Below, in pieces: positions 42,070 through 49,091 of a stretch of DNA of 49,091 nt. The stretch's first letter is position 1; every line of letters begins with the position of its first letter. Position numbers and translations under genes: made by a program. Source of the DNA: Acidimicrobiaceae bacterium (GTDB lineage: Bacteria; Actinomycetota; Acidimicrobiia; Acidimicrobiales; UBA8190); assembly GCA_003151955.1 (NCBI GenBank), contig PLZB01000006.1, positions 1 through 49,091 on the forward strand. The letters are read 5' to 3'. The notes under the pieces are model-generated. The model searched no databases. It was not told where the DNA came from and saw only the letters and a list, made by a program, of their open reading frames with translations.

Positions 42070-43977
42070 ATGAGGTTCGGTCCCGCTCCCGCCCCCCCGG
42101 CCCCCCGCCGAGGGTCCCCGGCCGCCGTGGCGGTGGTGGTCCTGGCCGTCCTCCTCTCCGGCCTCACCGCCGCTGCGGTCAGGTCGGCGGCGGCCACCGG
42201 CCTACCCGGGACCTACCAGAACCCCCTCTCCCCCCTCGACACCCCCGACTCCGACGTCATCGATGTCGGGGGGACCTACTACTCCTATTCCACGGGGGAC
42301 TACCTCCACAACATCTCCCTCATGTCGACCACCAACCTGGCCTCGTGGCCCCAGACCGCCGCCGACAGGCACTTCACCGACGCCTTCCCCTGCCTCTCCG
42401 GGAAGCCCCCCAATTGCTCCCTCAGCCTCTGGGGCAGCCACACCTCCAGCCACGCCCCCTGGGCCCCCTCCGTCGTCGACGTGGCCGGGACCTACGATCT
42501 CTTCTACGCCGCCTGGGACGGGGCTGTCAGCCACTACTGCATCGGAGTGGCCAAGAGCCCGAGCCCGGCCGGGCCCTTCAAGGACGCCTCCCTCGTCCCC
42601 CTCGTCTGCCAGATCACCATCGGCGGCTCCATCGATCCCTCCGCCTACCTCGATCCGGCCGGGAACCTCTACCTGACCTGGAAGAACAACGACGGCTTCG
42701 GCTCCACCTCCCCCGCCACCCTCTGGGCCTCCCTCCTCACCACCGGCCCCCTCGGCCTCCAGCTCTCCGGCCCGACCGTCTCCCTCGTGACGCAGGACCA
42801 GCCCTGGGAGACCACCATCGAGAACCCGGCCATGGCCCAGCTCTCGGGCCAGTACATCCTCTTCTTCTCAGGTGGCCTCTGGAACACCTCCAGCTACGCC
42901 GTCGGCTACGCCACCTGCCAGGGTCCCCTCGGGCCCTGCTCCACCCCCCTCACCACCCCCATCTTCCAATCGGCCGGCCCCGTGGCCGGGCCCGGGGCCC
43001 CCTCGATCTTCACCGACACGGCCGGGACGACCTGGATGGCCTACGACGCCTGGTCCGCACCCAAGGTGGGCTATCCCGCCGGTGGGTTCCGGACGCTGCG
43101 GATCGACCCCCTCTGCCTGGTCGGGACAACCCCGGTCATCCTCGGCCCCTCCTCCACCCGGGACACCCTGGCCCCGACCTGCCCGACGGCCCTGGCCGAG
43201 GGCTACCAGCTGGTGGCGAACGACGGCGGGATCTTCTCCTACCAGGCCCCCTTCGCCGGCTCGATGGGGGGCCAGCCCCTGGCCGCCCCCATCGTGGGCA
43301 TGGCCGCCGCCTGCCCCTCCGGAGGAGGCTGCGGCTACTGGGAGGTCGCCTCCGACGGCGGCATCTTCGCCTTCGGCGACGCGTCCTTCCTCGGTTCCAT
43401 GGGCGGGAAGCCGCTCAACGCCCCGATTGCGGGGATGGCGGCACTCGGGCCCTCCGCAGGAGTGTCGGGCTACTGGGAAGTCGCCTCCGACGGCGGCATC
43501 TTCGCCTTCGGCGACGCCGGCTTCCACGGATCGATGGGAGGGAAGCCCCTGGCCAAGCCCATCGTCGGCATCGCCGCCACCCCCGACGGGGGCGGCTACT
43601 GGGAGGTCGCCTCCGACGGCGGGATCTTCGCCTTCGGCGACGCCCCCTTCAACGGGTCGATGGGAGGGAAGCCCCTGGCCAAACCGGTCGTCGGCATCGC
43701 CGCCGATTGCCCCTCCGGAGGAGTGTGCGGGTACTGGGAGGTCGCCTCCGACGGCGGCATCTTCGCCTTCGGCGACGCCGGCTTCCACGGATCGATGGGG
43801 GGCCAGGCCCTGGTCGAGCCGATCGTCGGGATCGCCCCCACCTACGACGGCCTCGGCTACTGGGAGGTCGCCTCCGACGGCGGCATCTTCTGCTTCGGCG
43901 ACGCCCCCTTCAACGGCTCGGCCGGGGGCATCCCCCTGGCCGCCCCCGTCGTCGGGATGGCCCCCAGCCGGGCCTGA
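42070..43977 (+). CDS. secreted GH43-like protein with six C-terminal repeats
   Basis: 635 residues. A signal peptide (AAVAVVVLAVLLSGLTAAAV) precedes a five-bladed glycosidase-43-type domain (~45-370). The probable base Asp is in TPDSDVIDVGGTYYSYSTG, the modulating Asp in GGSIDPSAYLDPAGNLYLTW and the acid Glu in WETTIENPAMAQLSGQYILF. Such enzymes cut arabinan or xylan. Residues ~378-635 are six repeats of ~42-46 residues centred on GYWEVASDGGIFAFGDA, possibly a cell-surface or carbohydrate-binding beta structure. It probably acts outside the cell. GATACT lies 6 nt before ATG 42070. Confidence 0.82.
   Translation: MRFGPAPAPPAPRRGSPAAVAVVVLAVLLSGLTAAAVRSAAATGLPGTYQNPLSPLDTPDSDVIDVGGTYYSYSTGDYLHNISLMSTTNLASWPQTAADRHFTDAFPCLSGKPPNCSLSLWGSHTSSHAPWAPSVVDVAGTYDLFYAAWDGAVSHYCIGVAKSPSPAGPFKDASLVPLVCQITIGGSIDPSAYLDPAGNLYLTWKNNDGFGSTSPATLWASLLTTGPLGLQLSGPTVSLVTQDQPWETTIENPAMAQLSGQYILFFSGGLWNTSSYAVGYATCQGPLGPCSTPLTTPIFQSAGPVAGPGAPSIFTDTAGTTWMAYDAWSAPKVGYPAGGFRTLRIDPLCLVGTTPVILGPSSTRDTLAPTCPTALAEGYQLVANDGGIFSYQAPFAGSMGGQPLAAPIVGMAAACPSGGGCGYWEVASDGGIFAFGDASFLGSMGGKPLNAPIAGMAALGPSAGVSGYWEVASDGGIFAFGDAGFHGSMGGKPLAKPIVGIAATPDGGGYWEVASDGGIFAFGDAPFNGSMGGKPLAKPVVGIAADCPSGGVCGYWEVASDGGIFAFGDAGFHGSMGGQALVEPIVGIAPTYDGLGYWEVASDGGIFCFGDAPFNGSAGGIPLAAPVVGMAPSRA
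43201..43974 (+). repeat. six tandem ~130-bp repeats inside the GH43-like gene
   Basis: Each unit encodes GYWEVASDGGIFAFGDA followed by x-F-x-G-S-M-G-G-x-P-L and a hydrophobic strand (PIVGIAA). Units 2-6 are highly similar at DNA level, while unit 1 (GYQLVANDGGIFSYQAPF) is diverged. Spacers of some units keep a PSGG(V/G)C-type insert with Cys, others lack it. Confidence 0.85.
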
Positions 43978-44196
43978 TGATCTCCCGGCAGGTGGCTGCG
44001 TCGGGATCGGACCTGACGGGCCACCTGCGCCCGGGCCAGGTCCTATGAACGACGATATTCCCTTGCATCCCAGATATTCGACCAGGGGCTTCGTGCAGAC
44101 ACCGACATGAAGCGCCACTGATGTCGGAGATTGGACGCCCAGGTAACGCCCCCCTTCGGGGCGGACAGGTCCCTTCCGGCGGCTTCCTGAGGCCGG
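43978..44196. other. intergenic region with a possible terminator hairpin
   Basis: 219 bp between convergent genes. GCAGGTGGC (43988-43996) pairs with GCCACCTGC (44020-44028) across a structured loop. A weaker pair is CCGACAT (44102-44108) with ATGTCGG (44121-44127). Otherwise nothing recognisable. Confidence 0.45.
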
Positions 44197-45225
44197 TCAG
44201 TACCCCAGCCGGTCGATCGTCTCCGGTCGCATCTGCCACCGCTTCTCCACCGTGACGTGGAGCTCGACGAAGGCCCCGGGGGGGAGCTGCTCCCGGACGG
44301 CCGTCCCCACCGCCTTCAGGATCTGGCCCCCCTTCCCGATCACGATCCCCTTCTGGGAGTCCCGCTCGACGAGGATCTCGACCCGGATGACGGGCCAGTC
44401 CCATTCCGTCACCCGGCAGGCGATGGCGTGGGGGAGCTCGTCTCTGACCCGCTCCAGGAGCTGCTCCCGGACCAGCTCCGCCACCCAGAAGGCCTCGGGG
44501 AGGTCCGTGACCATGTCGGCCGGGAAGTAGGGGGGGCCCACCGGGAGCCGGTCGATCACGGCCTCGAGGAGGGCCTCGATCCCCTGGCCCGTGAGGGCCG
44601 AGACCGGGAAGTACTCCACCCCCCGGTCACCGAGCGGCCCCGGCGTCTCGAGCAGCTCGTCCGGGTCGGTGCCCGGGGGGAGGACCGCCTCGGCGCCGGG
44701 CCCGGCCCCCTGCTCCCCCTCGACGACCCGGTGGGCCGTGGCCAGCTGGGTCATGACCTGGTCCCGGTTGGCCTTGTCCACCTTGTTGACGGCGATGAGG
44801 AGCCGCCGGAGGCTCCCTCCCGGCCCCCGGGCCGCCGTTGCGGCCCGCTCCAGGACCAGCCGGTCCCCGGGGCCGATGGCCATGGTGGCGTCGATGACGG
44901 CCACCACGGCGTCGACGTCGTCGAGGGCCTCGGCCACCTGCTGGTTGAGCCGCTCCCCCAGAGCCGTCTTGGGGCGGTGGAGTCCGGGGGTGTCGACGAA
45001 GACAGCCTGGACCCCGGCCCGGTGGAGGACCCCCCGGACGGACCGCCGGGTGGTGTTGGGCCGGGGCGAGACGATCGTCACCTTGGTCCCCAGGGCCTGG
45101 TTGACAAGGGTCGACTTCCCCACGTTCGGCCGGCCCACCACGCTCACGAAGCCGGACCGGAAGTCGGGGGTCCAGCCGGGGAGGAGGAGCTCCTCCTGGT
45201 GGTCGGGCCGCTCGGGGAAGTCCAC
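44197..45225 (-). CDS. era: GTPase Era with insertion in the G domain
   Basis: 342 residues; 16S rRNA maturation GTPase. G1 is VSVVGRPNVGKSTLVNQALG, G2 lies in NTTRRSVRG, G3 is VDTPGLHRPKT, G4 is AVNKVDKAN and G5 is VSALTGQG. The KH domain reads VERDSQKGIVIGKGGQILKA. Era is usually ~300 residues; here an extra ~35-residue stretch lies between G4 and G5 (VVEGEQGAGPGAEAVLPPGT and onward). GTG 45225 starts 1 nt after the stop of the upstream CorC-family gene, so they form an operon. Confidence 0.93.
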   Translation of the reverse strand: MDFPERPDHQEELLLPGWTPDFRSGFVSVVGRPNVGKSTLVNQALGTKVTIVSPRPNTTRRSVRGVLHRAGVQAVFVDTPGLHRPKTALGERLNQQVAEALDDVDAVVAVIDATMAIGPGDRLVLERAATAARGPGGSLRRLLIAVNKVDKANRDQVMTQLATAHRVVEGEQGAGPGAEAVLPPGTDPDELLETPGPLGDRGVEYFPVSALTGQGIEALLEAVIDRLPVGPPYFPADMVTDLPEAFWVAELVREQLLERVRDELPHAIACRVTEWDWPVIRVEILVERDSQKGIVIGKGGQILKAVGTAVREQLPPGAFVELHVTVEKRWQMRPETIDRLGY

Positions 45226-45226
45226 C

Positions 45227-46501
45227 TCAGCCCGGCCCGGGGACGGCCACGATCCGGATCCGCCCGATCCGGTTCCCCTGGACCCGTTCCGCCACCAGCC
45301 GGACCTCGTCCACGTCGACCCACTCCCCCTCGGTGGGGATCTTCCCCAGGAGCCCGAAGAGGAGCCCCCCCACCGTGTCCCAGCTCCCGGTGGGGAGCTC
45401 GGCGTGGATGAGGTCGTTCAGCTCGTCGACGGCGAGCCGGGCCGAGACCGAGGCCTCCCCGTGGCCGAGGGGGACGAAGGGGGGCTCCTCCACGTCGAAC
45501 TCGTCGACGATCTCCCCCACCAGCTCCTCGATCAGGTCCTCCAGGGTGACGAGCCCGGCCGTCCCCCCGTACTCGTCGACCACGACGGCCAGGTGGTACT
45601 GCCGCTCCTGCATCTCCCGCATGAGCCCCGCCACCCGCTTCGACTCGGGGACGAAATGGCCCTCCCGGACATGGCCCCGGACCGGGTCCGCCCCCAGGCC
45701 GGCCCGCTCCGAGCGGACCAGGTCCTTGATGTAGGCGATCCCCACCACGTCGTCGATGTTCCCGTCGTGGGCCGGGAGCCGGCTGTAGCCGGCCTCGAGG
45801 GCCACCTCCAGTGCCTCGGACACGGTCAGGTCGGCGTCGACCGTCCGCATGTCGGGCCGGGGCACCATGACCTCCCGGACGACGGTGTCCCCGAACTCGA
45901 TGATGGAGTGGATGAGGGCGTGCTCCTCGGTCTCGATGACCTGCTCCTCCATGGCCACGTCGGCCATGGCCAGGAGCTCGGACTCGCTCACGGCCGAGTG
46001 GCCCCGCCGGGGACCGGTCAGGAGGTCGGCCAGGCTGACCAGGGCGGCCGAGATCCCCCGGATGGGGGGGAACCGGACCACCGAGGAGACGAAGGGGGCG
46101 GCCAGGAGGGCCGACCGCTCCGGGTTCTGGACGGCCCAGTTCTTCGGGAGGGCCTCGGCCAGGACGAAGATCACGATGACCTCGAAGAAGGTGGCCGCCG
46201 CCACCCCCCAGGCCCCGAACCAGTGCTCGGCCACGATCCCCACCAGGGTGGCCACCACCAGCTGGCACACGAGGACGAGGAGGAGGATGGCGTTCAGGAA
46301 CTTCTCGGGCTGCTCCACCAGCCGGACCAGCTGCCTCGCCCCCCGCCGATGGTCGTCCTCCAACGCCAGCGCCTTCACCCGGCTCATCCGGACCAGGCTC
46401 GTCTCCGACAGGGCCAGCACCGCCGAGGCCGCCAGCAGGACGACCACGACGCCCAGGATGATCCAGTCCACGCCCGTCACCCGGACCGCCGCCACCATCA
46501 C
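45227..46501 (-). CDS. CNNM/CorC-family (DUF21-CBS) membrane protein
   Basis: 424 residues. The DUF21 membrane domain spans ~1-195 with hydrophobic helices (DWIILGVVVVLLAASAVLAL, LNAILLLVLVCQLVVATLVG, VIVIFVLAEALPKNWAVQNP). Two CBS motifs follow (REVMVPRPDMRTVDADLTVS, and a second around HLAVVVDEYGGTAGLVTLED). The C-terminal CorC/HlyC domain reads RLAVDELNDLIHAELP to GNRIGRIRIVAVP. Family members are linked to Mg2+/Co2+ efflux. The start is GTG 46501 or ATG 46498. It lies upstream of era in one operon. Confidence 0.9.
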   Translation of the reverse strand: MMVAAVRVTGVDWIILGVVVVLLAASAVLALSETSLVRMSRVKALALEDDHRRGARQLVRLVEQPEKFLNAILLLVLVCQLVVATLVGIVAEHWFGAWGVAAATFFEVIVIFVLAEALPKNWAVQNPERSALLAAPFVSSVVRFPPIRGISAALVSLADLLTGPRRGHSAVSESELLAMADVAMEEQVIETEEHALIHSIIEFGDTVVREVMVPRPDMRTVDADLTVSEALEVALEAGYSRLPAHDGNIDDVVGIAYIKDLVRSERAGLGADPVRGHVREGHFVPESKRVAGLMREMQERQYHLAVVVDEYGGTAGLVTLEDLIEELVGEIVDEFDVEEPPFVPLGHGEASVSARLAVDELNDLIHAELPTGSWDTVGGLLFGLLGKIPTEGEWVDVDEVRLVAERVQGNRIGRIRIVAVPGPG

Positions 46502-46630
46502 CGTCGTCCCTGCCGCCCATTCTGCCTGTCGGTCATCTGATCGACCCTGTCACGGCTCGGCCATCTGACGGAGTTCAAGCCCATCCGAGATTGTGGCACA
46601 GGCCCGGTCGGGGCCGTCTGCCAACGTCGA

Positions 46631-46664
46631 CCTGGGTGTTTCATGAAAACATGAAATCCCCAGG
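46631..46664. promoter_or_regulatory. operator of AbiE-like module D
   Basis: Inverted repeat with 15-bp arms and a 4-nt AAAA spacer: CCTGGGTGTTTCATG (46631-46645) and CATGAAATCCCCAGG (46650-46664), two mismatches. It abuts the TATAAT box. The half-site differs from that of modules A and B. Confidence 0.7.
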
Positions 46665-46670
46665 TATAAT
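46665..46670 (+). promoter_or_regulatory. consensus -10 box of module D
   Basis: A perfect TATAAT, 6 nt before ATG 46677 and immediately after the operator. The mRNA is predicted to be leaderless. Confidence 0.7.
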
Positions 46671-46676
46671 GCTGTG

Positions 46677-47273
46677 ATGTTGTCGAAGACGGAGATCGTA
46701 TGGCGCCAACTCCTCGTGGAGGCGCTCGAGCACGACAACCGCCGTTCCAGCGTCACAGAGCTGTCCCGCCGATTCGGCTTCGGCCCCTCGACCGTGCACC
46801 GCTCCCTGGTCGCGCCACGTGAGATGGGCGCGGTCGACGGAGGTTGGAGAGGCCTCATCGTCTACGACCCCATCCGACTCCTGCTGCACTGGGCGGGACA
46901 ACGGCGTCTCCGGCGGGACAAGCCGCTGACCGTCCACACCGGTCTACCCGCCGAGGAGATCGAAGCCATCCTCCCGGACTCGACCATCCTCACCGGCGCT
47001 GCCGGCTATGCCCGGAGGTTCTCCAACACGGTCGCCGACTACTCCACGGTCTACGTCTACTCCTCCGACCCCGACGGTGTGCTGGCCGCCGTGCCCGACC
47101 TCGTCGGTGCACCCGATCTGATCATCCTCGAACCGGACGAGTTCCTCCCGTCCAACGGCAGGGTCGTGTCTGTCCCGCAGATGTACGTCGACTTGTTCGC
47201 TACTCCCGGATGGCAGGCCCAGCGATTCCTCCACGCCATGAACGAACGACTGGAGGTCGCCAGTGCCATCTGA
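46677..47273 (+). CDS. AbiEi-like type IV antitoxin (module D)
   Basis: 198 residues from ATG 46677. The N-terminal winged helix reads SKTEIVWRQLLVEALEHDNR, SVTELSRRFGFGPSTVHRSL and GLIVYDPIRLLLHWAGQRRL. The C-terminal domain reads ILTGAAGYARRFSNTVADYS, VYVYSSDPDGVLAAV, DLIILEPDEFLPSNG and VVSVPQMYVDLFATPGWQAQ, the pattern of AbiEi_2/COG4861 proteins, in which a domain with a TG-x-x-A turn is followed by a 'Q-x-Y-x-D-L' element. It lacks the N-terminal domain of the A/B type. GC content is lower than in its neighbours. The toxin GTG overlaps its stop by 11 nt. Confidence 0.72.
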   Translation: MLSKTEIVWRQLLVEALEHDNRRSSVTELSRRFGFGPSTVHRSLVAPREMGAVDGGWRGLIVYDPIRLLLHWAGQRRLRRDKPLTVHTGLPAEEIEAILPDSTILTGAAGYARRFSNTVADYSTVYVYSSDPDGVLAAVPDLVGAPDLIILEPDEFLPSNGRVVSVPQMYVDLFATPGWQAQRFLHAMNERLEVASAI

Positions 47274-47919
47274 GTCCTACGCCGCTGCCGACACCGAGCG
47301 GTCTTGGGAGATCTACGAACGGTTGGCCCTCCGATACCCCGACGCCATCGTGATCGGCGGTTGGGGGACCTGGCTCCACGTCAAGGCCGAGAAGAGCCAC
47401 GACATCGACCTGATCGTGACCTTCGCCGACATGGCCCGCCTCCGCTCGGAGCTGGAAGTCACCGAGTCGAGCCACATCGGCGGCCGGAAGTGGCGGTCCA
47501 CCTTCGACGGCATTCACCTCGACCTCTACGTACCGCATCAGTCCGAGTTGGGCGACAAGCTGAAGATGCCGGTCGAAGCCCTGGCTCCTCACGTCGCCGC
47601 CATCGACGGACACCGCACGCTCAGCAAGGAGGCGCTCATCGTTGCCAAGAGCGCGGCCCGACTGGACCGACCCGACACCTTGCCCGGGAAGAAGGACGCC
47701 GTAGACATGGCCCGAATCGTTCTCGAGGCCAGCGGAGAGTGGGACTGGGCACAGGTCGGTGTAATCGCCGACGCTTCAAAGAGTGCAGCCAAGCCCGGAC
47801 GCTTCTGGGTGGCCGAGGCCCTGGCGTCCGCCCTGGAGGCTCAGGAGACAAAGGATCTGAGACGCCGGCTGAGCCAGATCATTCAGCCCGCCATCAAGCA
47901 GCTCACGGACCCTTCCTGA
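47263..47919 (+). CDS. AbiEii-like nucleotidyltransferase toxin (module D)
   Basis: 218 residues from GTG 47263. DAIVIGGWGTWLHVKAEKSH leads to DIDLIVTF (Asp47 and Asp49), with a third Asp in GIHLDLYVPHQ. The Lys (LIVAKSAARLDRPDTL) and Lys-Asp element (PGKKDAVDMARIV) are intact. It converges with, and overlaps by 17 nt, the degraded AbiEi-like gene on the other strand. Confidence 0.74.
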   Translation: MPSESYAAADTERSWEIYERLALRYPDAIVIGGWGTWLHVKAEKSHDIDLIVTFADMARLRSELEVTESSHIGGRKWRSTFDGIHLDLYVPHQSELGDKLKMPVEALAPHVAAIDGHRTLSKEALIVAKSAARLDRPDTLPGKKDAVDMARIVLEASGEWDWAQVGVIADASKSAAKPGRFWVAEALASALEAQETKDLRRRLSQIIQPAIKQLTDPS

Positions 47920-48664
47920 CGGTCTCCCGGAGGTGCTCAGCTGCCTCTTCGCCGCGGACGCCCACATGCTGCAGGTCGGAGTAGATCCTGGGCCAGGGCG
48001 CGATCCAGATGCCCTCCTCCATCGTGCGCCGGCGCCGCGACGTTGCCGTCGGGAACGGCCGCAACACCAGTCGGCCACCTTCGAGGGGCTCGAGCCCGAC
48101 TCTGGCGGCCGCCACACGCAGTCCCGCCTCGCTCGGAACATCGACGTACACCTCCCCCTCGCCGAACTCGGTGAGGTACGGAGCGAGGACTGCTGCCCCC
48201 ATCGCGCCTGTGGCCGCCCAGACGAATCCGGCCTTGTCCCACCGCTCGCCTGTCTCTTCGAGCACCTCCAGAGGATGTTTCCAGGGAACGCCGATCCGAA
48301 GCGACTGCGCGGACCGCAGGCGGCTCGCAGCCCCTGCATACGAGTCCAACAGGATCTCCGGATCGACCAGCTTCCGCCCCGAACGAGGTCCGCGGTTGGC
48401 GGCAGAGGCGAGGAGCCCCAGGGCGGTGAGCTCACGGAGGGCGCCTGCGGCAGTGCTCGTCGAGCGGCCTGTCGCGGCAGCCACGCGGACCTACCCAACG
48501 GGCCAAGAGCCGCTCGGATCCCATGCGTAGGAGGACGTCGGCGCCACCCGTCTCGACCGCTTGGATCGAGGTGTTCAGAGGCATGACGGCGACCAGAGCG
48601 GCCAGGATCCGGTCAGCTCAGCAGGCCTTTCGGACTCAGGAGGAAGCGTCCCAATGGTGCTCAC
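47903..48664 (-). pseudogene. AbiEi-like antitoxin with two compensating frameshifts
   Basis: The intact C-terminal frame (47903-48484) reads AAATGRSTSTAAGALRELTA (HTH), FVWAATGAMGAAVLAPYLTE, EVYVDVPSEAGLRVAAARVG and YSDLQHVGVRGEEAAEHLRE, the AbiEi_2-type C-terminal domain. Upstream coding continues in another frame as RILAALVAVMPLNTSIQAVE and ADVLLRMGSERLLARWVG, then back in the original frame to GTG 48664 (VSTIGTLPPESERPAEL). A missing base near 48610 and an extra base near 48490 would explain this. The GTG overlaps the stop of the preceding gene by 4 nt. No AbiEii partner follows it; instead it converges on the module D toxin. Confidence 0.55.
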
Positions 48665-48840
48665 CGTTCGGCGAGCTGCAGGGCGAGCTGCTCGGCCACG
48701 AGCTTCCGGGTCAGGGTGGCGATCGCCTGGTCGGACACGTTCTGGGCTTCGAGCCCCATCGTCCAGGCCACACTCCTGGCGATCCGTTCGGCCCGGTCCA
48801 CGATGACGGCGAGGGCATCAGAAGGAAGGACGGCGTCCCA
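48661..48840 (-). pseudogene. unrecognised gene fragment upstream of the AbiEi-like gene
   Basis: A minus-strand frame reading ALAVIVDRAERIARSVAWTM then GLEAQNVSDQAIATLTRKLV and EQLALQLAER has clear protein-like composition and stops at 48661, coupled to the next gene. It has no usable start codon: the first in-frame one is GTG 48801, well inside the coding-like stretch. The 5' part is therefore damaged or lies in another frame. No family recognised. Confidence 0.4.
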
Positions 48841-48869
48841 ACGGCTGGCTGGGTGAGGTTCCTGCGGCC

Positions 48870-49060
48870 CTACTGGACGGCAGCAGGCGCAGTCTCTTCG
48901 GCGGCCCGCTCGGGAGCCTCCACCGGGGGGCAGCTCGCTCGATCCGTCTGAGAATTGCCGCGGAATCGGCGTCGCCGGCGTCTTCGTAGAGCTCAGCGAG
49001 TACCCCCACGTCGATCGGCTGCGATGCTGCCATGTTCTTCAGCATACGTACCAGCTGCAA
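48870..49060 (-). pseudogene. unrecognised small gene with a homopolymer frameshift
   Basis: From near 49060 the frame reads MLKNMAASQPIDVGVLAELY and EDAGDADSAAILRRIERAAP. A run of six C (plus-strand G 48925-48930) then shifts the frame, and the protein-like reading continues as PVEAPERAAEETAPAAVQ to a TAG at 48870-48872. It appears to be the first gene of a three-gene minus-strand unit ending at 47903. No function can be given. The start could be TTG 49060 or ATG 49045/49033. Confidence 0.4.
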
Positions 49061-49091
49061 TTCTTCGCTCAGACCTGGATCGGCGTGTAGG

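Noticed and set aside
43201..43974. Repeat block considered as an inserted mobile repeat
   Set aside because: The units are in frame, all encode the same motif and end at the gene stop, so they are protein-domain repeats.

Overview
The window is a high-GC chromosomal segment whose core genes prefer C/G-ending codons (CGG Arg, CTC Leu, GAG Glu). It most likely comes from an actinobacterium of the Acidimicrobiia type. This is an inference from gene content (a vegetative sigma factor next to dnaG, a one-chain glycyl-tRNA synthetase, a GH43-like protein with 'ASDGGIFAFGDA' repeats) and not from a marker search. At least a dozen genes on both strands have a TAnnnT-like -10 hexamer 6-7 nt upstream of an ATG/GTG start, so leaderless mRNAs appear common.

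Layout. 1-3.2 kb is an accessory and partly decayed stretch: an AraC-family fragment, an AbrB/RelE-like toxin-antitoxin pair, an HTH protein, a frameshifted gene, an LprI-like lipoprotein and an unrecognised gene pair. 3.25-5.43 kb is a tRNA-Val locus in which a 46-bp duplication of the tRNA 3' half brackets a two-gene AbiE-like module with no integrase. 5.5-24.9 kb is mostly core or metabolic: class III cyclase, inositol-phosphatase-like enzyme, OafA-like acyltransferase, two alpha/beta hydrolases, MFS transporter, glycine-rich protein, NarL/FixJ two-component pair, aldehyde dehydrogenase, fatty-acid desaturase, tRNA-Met/Ile(CAT), tRNA-Asn, and the sigma factor-dnaG operon. 25-35.5 kb holds pyruvate phosphate dikinase with a Lys/Ala/Pro tail, then glycyl-tRNA synthetase flanked by two more AbiE-like modules, then hemW-recO-small membrane protein-uppS. 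35.6-46.5 kb holds nfeD-stomatin, a HipBA pair, a cold-shock protein, an RDD protein, a DinG-type helicase, the GH43/repeat protein, era and a CorC-family gene. 46.6-49.1 kb is accessory again: a fourth AbiE-like module, then a convergent cluster of frameshifted genes including a fifth AbiEi-like reading frame.

The main theme is toxin-antitoxin density. Four complete AbiEi/AbiEii-like pairs (A 3458-5300, B 27946-29773, C 31364-32721, D 46677-47919), one degraded AbiEi-like gene, one HipBA pair and one AbrB/RelE-like pair are scattered among housekeeping genes. Modules A and B are homologous, 24 kb apart, and their promoters carry palindromes with the same 9-bp half-site (CGGTGTTCG). In A, B and D the toxin starts with GTG and overlaps the antitoxin stop by exactly 11 nt. 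Module A looks like a very small tRNA-integrated cargo element.
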